DNA of 64,000 nt from Leuctra nigra (Eukaryota; Arthropoda; Insecta; Plecoptera; Leuctridae), in contig OW203762.1 in assembly GCA_934045905.1 (NCBI GenBank), positions 6,882,001 through 6,946,000 of the forward strand. Direction: 5' to 3'. Below are positions 58,746 through 64,000 of the stretch, piece after piece. Made by a program: the position numbers and the translations under genes. The notes under the pieces were generated by a model. It saw nothing but the letters and a program-made list of their open reading frames with translations, ran no database searches and was not told the DNA's origin. Each line of letters starts with the position of its first letter. Within the stretch, counting starts at the first letter, position 1.

Positions 58746-59335
58746 CCTCTGTATTCATTCAGTATATATTTGTAATTCTTATCTCCAATGTTTGAAGATT
58801 TGTTAGCACTGATTAGAACTGATGCTGTATTCTTATCACTCTCTCATTTTCTCACAAAGCGTAGTTGATGTAAACATAACAATGCTATTATGATAATCAA
58901 ATGAACGAACATAGTGAAGCGGCAGCGCTGAATGATTTCGTTGATGTTGAAGGCCTGTTAGACCCAACTAATTCAGTTTACAACCAGATCATTCGACATT
59001 TCGATGGCTAAGTGTCATAACACCGCATATGAGAACAATTGAAGGTCATATGCTTCAATAATTGATAATTTCAGGCTAATAAATCGACGAGTACCAATTC
59101 ATTTAATATTTTTAATTAACATAATATAAATCACTTTATTAACATTATTGTAAAGGAACAATTCCTTTATTAATCACTGGAGCACAAGTCTCCCAGAAAT
59201 CTATGCAAAGCTATTGCAAGATAACACAGTTCAAAGTTCAAACTAAACCGAAATTGTATAGATTTATATCTCTAGCATCAATCCTGTTGACAAGCTTTTG
59301 AAACGAGAAATTGAAATGTTTGAGTATCTGGTTGC

Positions 59336-59504
59336 TCAGACTTTGGACTTTGGGTCGCCTCTCACGGAGTTGTAAAGTTCGTCCCAGAAGCGTATGTTGT
59401 TCTTCTCAAGGTCAGTCTTCATGACGCACTGCTCATCGATCACCAGGTGGTTGCCGCTAGATGGCGCCACCGCCTCCCACGTGGTCTCCTCAGGGCTGGG
59501 CTTC
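59336..59504 (-). CDS. Gene C exon 9 (terminal)
   Basis: 169 nt. KPSPEETTWEAVAPSSGNHL, DEQCVMKTDLEKNNIRFW, then DELYNSVRGDPKSKV and TGA. Acceptor GGTTGCAG/GAAGCC is the stop-proximal one of 11. Confidence 0.87.
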
Positions 59505-62500
59505 CTGCAACCAGAGAGTCAGACATCAACACAATGTGATCACCAGGTGGTTGCCGCTAGATGGCGCCACCGCCTCCCACGTGGTCTCCTCAGGGCTGGG
59601 CTTCCTGCAACCAGAGAGTCAGACATCAACACAATGTGATCACCAGGTGGTTGCCGCTAGATGGCACCACCGCCTCCCACGTGGTCTCCTCAGGGCTGGG
59701 CTTCCTGCAACCAGAGAGTCAGACATCAACACAATGTGATCACCAGGTGGTTGCCGCTAGATGGCGCCACCGCCTCCCACGTGGTCTCCTCAGGGCTGGG
59801 CTTCCTGCAACCAGAGAGTCAGACATCAACACAATGTGATCACCAGGTGGTTGCCGCTAGATGGCACCACTGCCTCCCACGTGGTCTCCTCAGGGCTGGG
59901 CTTCCTGCAACCAGAGAGTCAGACATCAAAACAATGTGATCACCAGGTGGTTGCCGCTAGATGGCGCCACCGCCTCCCACGTGGTCTCCTCAGGGCTGGG
60001 CTTCCTGCAACCAGAGAGTCAGACATCAACACAATGTGATCACCAGGTGGTTGCCGCTAGATGGCGCCACCGCCTCCCACGTGGTCTCCTCAGGGCTGGG
60101 CTTCCTGCAACCAGAGAGTCAGACATCAACACAATGTGATCACCAGGTGGTTGCCGCTAGATGGCACCACCGCCTCCCACGTGGTCTCCTCAGGGCTGGG
60201 CTTCCTGCAACCAGAGAGTCAGACATCAACACAATGTGATCACCAGGTGGTTGCCGCTAGATGGCACCACTGCCTCCCACGTGGTCTCCTCAGGGCTGGG
60301 CTTCCTGCAACCAGAGAGTCAGACATCAACACAATGTGATCACCAGGTGGTTGCCGCTAGATGGCGCCACCGCCTCCCACGTGGTCTCCTCAGGGCTGGG
60401 CTTCCTGCAACCAGAGAGTCAGACATCAACACAATGTGATCACCAGGTGGTTGCCGCTAGATGGCGCCACCGCCTCCCACGTGGTCTCCTCAGGGCTGGG
60501 CTTCCTGCAACCAGAGAGTCAGACATCACATCCTGATCTAGATCAACGTGACAGTATTTGGCCTCATATCAGATTCAGATGCCAAAGAAGTTAAGTCACT
60601 CGAGTATTGTACAGTTTGTTCAAATCATCTTTACAATGACTATAGGTCTGTTCGTTTTGCTTACTGCAGTTGCAGTAGCAGCCGCTTATAGTAGGCCCTG
60701 GTAACTCTTGCAGTAGCTTGCTGTACCAACACAAAACGAACGCATTTGCAGCAGGATGGCAGGCTGGCCTTTTCCTATTGGTTGAGAGGTTTGTGAATTT
60801 GGGGGGAAGAATTTAAAAATAAGTGAGGTTATGTTCTGCATTTATAGAAATTTTGTCTAATCCCAATGCATTTTTATATAAATATGTATCATTTCATAAC
60901 ATATAAGTTATAACTCACCTACACTCTGAAACAAATACTTATTTCCCTCCTCCTTGGGCGTTTTTTCACTATCCATCCATAAGAAACAAATTTTACATTT
61001 CAATACGTCCGCCATTTTGCCGTCACTGCAAAGTTACTGCAGTTACATCACCTCCCTACCCAGCTGTAAGAACAGTCACTGCGCAGCTACTGTCAGTGTC
61101 AAATCGAACACAATCGCAGTGACGGAACAGCAAGTTTTATGCAAAACGAACGGATTTGCAGTGAGCAGTAAAGTGCAGTAAGCAAAACGAACAGACCTTA
61201 TGGTGGCGAAGATAGCAACGAAAATTATCTACTACGCTAGCACCAACACAAAAAATGAAAATCAGCTAGAACTTGGTGGCACATTCAAGTTGGCGGATTC
61301 ACTTTGGAAAGTTTATTTTGTCAAAGTGTGAATTCAGGTGGAAGGACTGGATGGTGCTGCTTAGTAACACCCTAACGGCGTTGTAAGCGTAAATTGAACA
61401 GCCTGTAGTAGCAAGGTAATTTTCTTTCTTTCGTTGAATACTAAGGTAGGTCTTGTGGAATGCTCTACCAAAGGGACCCGGTCCGTGGGAGTCCAGCAAT
61501 GATGGGATTTGGGGAATGGAGGGGTCAGGTATGCGGACGGACCGGGGGTGGGAGGGTTCGAGCTGGTGGGAACAGATTCGGGTGGACGTCCGTCTCGAGG
61601 GGGGAGCCCCTAGGGGACAACGAATTCAATGCAGGGAATATGTGGGAGTACCCTGGGTGCTCTTTGTCTGGGCCTTACCACTGACCTGTCCGGCATGGGT
61701 AGCCCTTACCCATATTTGGGTAGCCGGCGAGCATATGCTCGCCGGCTTAGCTGCAGGGCATCATTGGCCAACACAAACCCCACCACCGAGCTAAGATGGC
61801 AGCCGTCGGGGGATAAGTCATCCAGAAGTAGATTAACTGATCCAGGGACTTATACTACATTTGGAATAGCAAATTATGTGCATATTGTTTTTAAAATGTA
61901 AAGCAATAAAGCGACAAGAAAACAAACTCTATACATATTAATCCTGGAATTTACAATTACAAATTTAATAAAACTATAGAATACTTTCACGGCTGATGTG
62001 CACTAACTAACCTGTTTGGGTGTTGAGGCGTCCATTTTTATGCATATACTATTAGAAGTATTAATGACCAATGAAAGCTTAATCCAAAATTAATCCAAAT
62101 TATGACCTATATATCGTCAGTAACATAATTGCCAAACAAAGAGGCCTGAGCCAAAAGAGCCACAGGGAGTCGATCGCTCAATTCAAACTACGAAGCCCTC
62201 AAACTGGCATTTAACCCCACACTTACCCGTTCTTTGCAAAGTTGGTCCACATGCGCACAATCTTCTCGCGCATCTTGTGCGCGGTGGAGTTGGGCGCCAC
62301 TTGCTCCGCTAGCATCGACACGTGGAACAAGTATCCGAGGTCATCAGCGTGACACACTCCTGCAAGAGACAAAGATTAGCTTGACCAGTGGCGTGCGGAC
62401 TGGCGGGTTCTAGCTAGGCACTGCGCCACTTGCTCCGCTAGCATCGACACGTGGAACAAGTATCCGAGGTCATCAGCGTGGCACACTCCTGCAAGAGACA

Positions 62501-63808
62501 AGGATTAGCTTGACCAGTGGCGCGTGGAGGTATAGGCTTGATAGGATTGGTTCTAGGTACGATTGATACGAGCAATCTAGGGGAACTAGGCTCAATCTGG
62601 AATTGATTGAACTTCGTTTCATTAATCCGCATTTTAAACAGTTCAAGTTCAGGTTCATTCTTTCTAACGCTTGTGTTTGCGATGGGCATGACGTACCTGG
62701 GAGGTCATCTTGTCCCAACAGACGTTTGAAAACTCCGAGTTCTCCGTCGTAAGCGAACTGGTAGAGGAAGAGCGGGAACGACGCGTTGGCGTGCTGCGCA
62801 TGTTGTCTCACAGCCTCGTTCAACTTGTACACGAACAGAAGGTCGCTTTGCAACTGCAAGTCAAGGTCATTGATTAGGACGACTCCACAGGAGAGTCACT
62901 TGGTTCAATCCGCAACGCAAGAGGAAACATAAAACCACTCGTTTCCTTTATTATCACCTCTTCAACCTGGAGGCCAAGTCTTGAAACTTACGCCTTCAGG
63001 ACGCAAACGCTCTCGGACGTCATAAAGTCCCATTTACTGTAAGAATGATGACCTTGAAATCTACCTTTAACTGTTAAGCTTAATTTTGAATAAGGTTTTA
63101 TGACTGTATAATATCTGTAATAATAATTATAATGTTAATAAATTGTTTGCAATAGATTGCTGGATGACAATCAAATAAGTGGCTTGACTTTATGTTTCAA
63201 TGTCGATCACTCTTACAGTAAATGGGACTTTATGACGTCCGAGAGCGTTTGCGTCCTGAAAGCGTAAGTTTCAAGACTTGGCCTCCTGATACGATACTAA
63301 ATGTTCTCCAATCCAACTTCTAAACACAAATCGCTTTTGTTGTGTTGCTAAAATAATCTCTATTATCTGAATCTTCTCCACAGCCCTAGACAACAGATCT
63401 GTTCGTTCGGCTCCACTTTCACTTATATCTTCCAACCAAATGACAAATCAGTCCGAAGACCACTGCAGTTTTCAACTTGCAGTTTTGACAGTGCTGAAAA
63501 CTGGTGAAAGAATGTTCACACTTCCTTGTGCGTAGGACAGACGCATGTGACTTACGTTTGCATATCCCAGGTGCGTCACGTGCGTGACTTACGTTTGCGT
63601 ATCCCAGGTGCGTCTCGTGCGTGACTTACGTTTGCGTATCCAAGACGCGTCTCGTGCGTGAACGGCTGGTCTCCGAAGTAGAACCTCTTCATCTTCCTCG
63701 CCGCCTCCGCCGACTCCGCCGTGTCGATCACCGGGAACATGTCCTCGGGGAGGAATCCCTGCAAGTCCTTGTCCATCTTCGGGATGCTCTCGGGCCGCAG
63801 CAACAAGT
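59336..63808 (-). CDS. Carboxylesterase gene C (exons 6-9, 5' part beyond window)
   Basis: Third paralogue. Exons (minus): 6 63630-63808, 7 62697-62853, 8 62227-62359, 9 59336-59504. Phases match gene B and the frame is open to TGA at 59338-59336. Seen: PEDMFPVIDTAES (exon 6), LQSDLLFVYKLNEAVRQHAQ (exon 7), catalytic His in GVCHADDLGYLF (exon 8), and a terminal exon ending FWDELYNSVRGDPKSKV, probably the ancestral C-terminus. Ser and Glu of the triad are encoded outside the window. Oddities: three tandem donors at exon 6, a truncated duplicate of exon 8 at 62423-62488, and 11 tandem acceptor units before exon 9. Confidence 0.87.
59438..60528 (-). repeat. 100-bp minisatellite of splice acceptors, 11 units (gene C)
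   Basis: Same 100-bp unit as in gene B, again without indels (CTAGATG at 59457 and every 100 bp to 60457). The distal end has the same transition, CATCACATCCTGATCTAG, as the gene B array. Confidence 0.97.
60645..61197. mobile_element. 553-bp MITE in gene C intron 8
   Basis: Inverted ends GGTCTGTTCGTTTTGCTTAC at both sides, continuing in TACTGCA-rich sequence that recurs internally (GCAGTTGCAGTAGC). The flanks do not give a clear target duplication. Non-coding. Confidence 0.75.
61458..61815 (-). repeat. Non-LTR-like GC-rich repeat, inverted copy
   Basis: Reverse-strand relative of 366-720: TGGACTCCC, CGGACAG, GCCGGCGAGCATATGCTC and GGCCAATGATGCCC words are shared. It includes a local palindrome GCCGGCGAGCATATGCTCGC near 61721. 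Confidence 0.55.
61816..62226. other. Gene C intron 8, part next to exon 8
   Basis: AT-rich. Near 62145 is a short remnant (GCCTGAGCCAAAAGAGCCAC) similar to the 5' end of the Helitron-like family. Nothing else recognised. Confidence 0.4.
62227..62359 (-). CDS. Gene C exon 8 (catalytic His)
   Basis: 133 nt encoding GVCHADDLGYLFHVSMLAEQ and ending MWTNFAKNG. Same boundaries as gene B. Acceptor TTGCAG/GA, donor AACGG/GTAAGT. Confidence 0.88.
62423..62488 (-). pseudogene. Truncated tandem duplicate of gene C exon 8
   Basis: A 129-bp tandem duplication repeats the acceptor and first 66 nt of exon 8, including the His codon, but not the 3' half or donor. Use of this acceptor would read on to a stop about 18 codons after the break, so it must be skipped for a full product. 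Confidence 0.85.
62697..62853 (-). CDS. Gene C exon 7
   Basis: 157 nt encoding LQSDLLFVYKLNEAVRQHAQ to RLLGQDDLPG. Donor CCAG/GTACGT; the acceptor has the TTGCAGTTGCAG doublet. Confidence 0.88.
62969..63286. mobile_element. 318-bp TIR element in gene C intron 6
   Basis: Starts GGAGGCCAAGTCTTGAAACT and ends with the inverted form. Arms of about 85 bp include ACGTCATAAAGTCCCATTTA. Related by its ends to 35117-35275. No clear target duplication. Confidence 0.75.
63287..63548. other. Gene C intron 6 remainder
   Basis: No feature recognised between the MITE and the tandem donors. Confidence 0.4.
63549..63636 (-). repeat. Three tandem exon-6 splice donors, 37-bp period
   Basis: The word GCAAACGTAAGTCAC (minus strand) ends at exon edges 63630, 63593 and 63556. 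Each 37-bp unit carries the last exon-6 codons (GGATACGCAAAC) and a strong donor. 37 is not a multiple of 3, so the three donors leave different reading frames; the one at 63630 matches genes A and B. Confidence 0.85.
63630..63808 (-). CDS. Gene C exon 6
   Basis: 179 nt. KMDKDLQGFLPEDMFPVIDT, then KMKRFYFGDQPFTHETRLGY. Acceptor CTACAG/AC. This is the most 5' exon of gene C inside the window. Confidence 0.88.
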
Positions 63809-64000
63809 CTGTAGGATAAAATCAAAATTAGGGGAGAGCCACCACTGTACCTTCAAATTATGACGGTATATCACACGAGGTTGGCGACGTTTCGGATAAC
63901 AGTTTTGAATTACCACAAAACTCATAATTGCTTCACCATGATAGCACCATGATGGCATTTTGTAACACAATAAATGTACTTTATGTCATAATAACGTGTG
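63809..64000. other. Gene C intron 5 to window edge
   Basis: Non-coding. In genes A and B exon 5 follows within 82-195 nt; no exon-5 sequence appears before the edge, so the intron here is longer. Confidence 0.5.

Overview
The window is eukaryotic nuclear DNA, almost certainly from an insect. It has intron-rich carboxylesterase genes of the insect multi-gene type, GT-AG introns, and dense nests of LINEs, hAT, Helitron, P-element, foldback and MITE-like elements. A hemipteran is my guess from the genome style (inference, low certainty). No bacterial-type operon, CRISPR, rRNA or tRNA gene was found.

The real genes are three head-to-tail type-B carboxylesterase paralogues on the minus strand. 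Gene A (coding exons 1-7 at 14794 down to 1890) probably continues off the left edge. Gene B (57016 down to 47316) is complete: nine coding exons give 541 residues in one open frame with triad Ser193-Glu328-His450. Gene C (63808 down to 59336) enters from the right edge with exons 6-9. Exon phases and most exon lengths (138, 163, 186, 179, 157, 133 nt) are identical between copies, so this is a recent tandem cluster. A conserved block 5' of A and B (20318-20560 and 58660-58860) looks like a shared promoter plus non-coding first exon. Gene A carries GGSAG instead of GESAG at the nucleophile elbow.

The most unusual structure is a 100-bp minisatellite that repeats the last intron-exon boundary of the esterase: 30 units in gene B (47402-50392) and 11 in gene C (59438-60528). 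Every unit carries a branch-point-like motif, a splice acceptor and the first part of the terminal exon. Only the stop-proximal unit joins the real C-terminus. Gene C also has a tandem partial duplicate of exon 8 and three exon-6 donors at 37-bp spacing, so splice-site duplication is a theme of this locus.

Layout: 1-1300 non-LTR 3'-end repeats; 1890-14796 gene A, whose 7.3-kb intron 3 holds four Helitron copies in two tandem pairs with nested LINE and hAT-like insertions; 14797-20317 gene A leader intron with a LINE fragment and a hAT nested in a hAT; 20873-28110 a nest of foldback elements, Helitron-like elements, an APE-type LINE and a Dong-like LINE sitting in (TAA)n; 28130-41360 more foldbacks, including a 5.2-kb one with ~1.1-kb arms; 43452-46453 a P-element/THAP9-like transposase with a 151-bp tandem array beside it; 47316-64000 genes B and C with MITEs.

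The esterases probably act as soluble ester hydrolases (detoxification or general metabolism). No signal peptide is visible at the predicted start. The other elements are selfish DNA that shapes introns and intergenic spacing.
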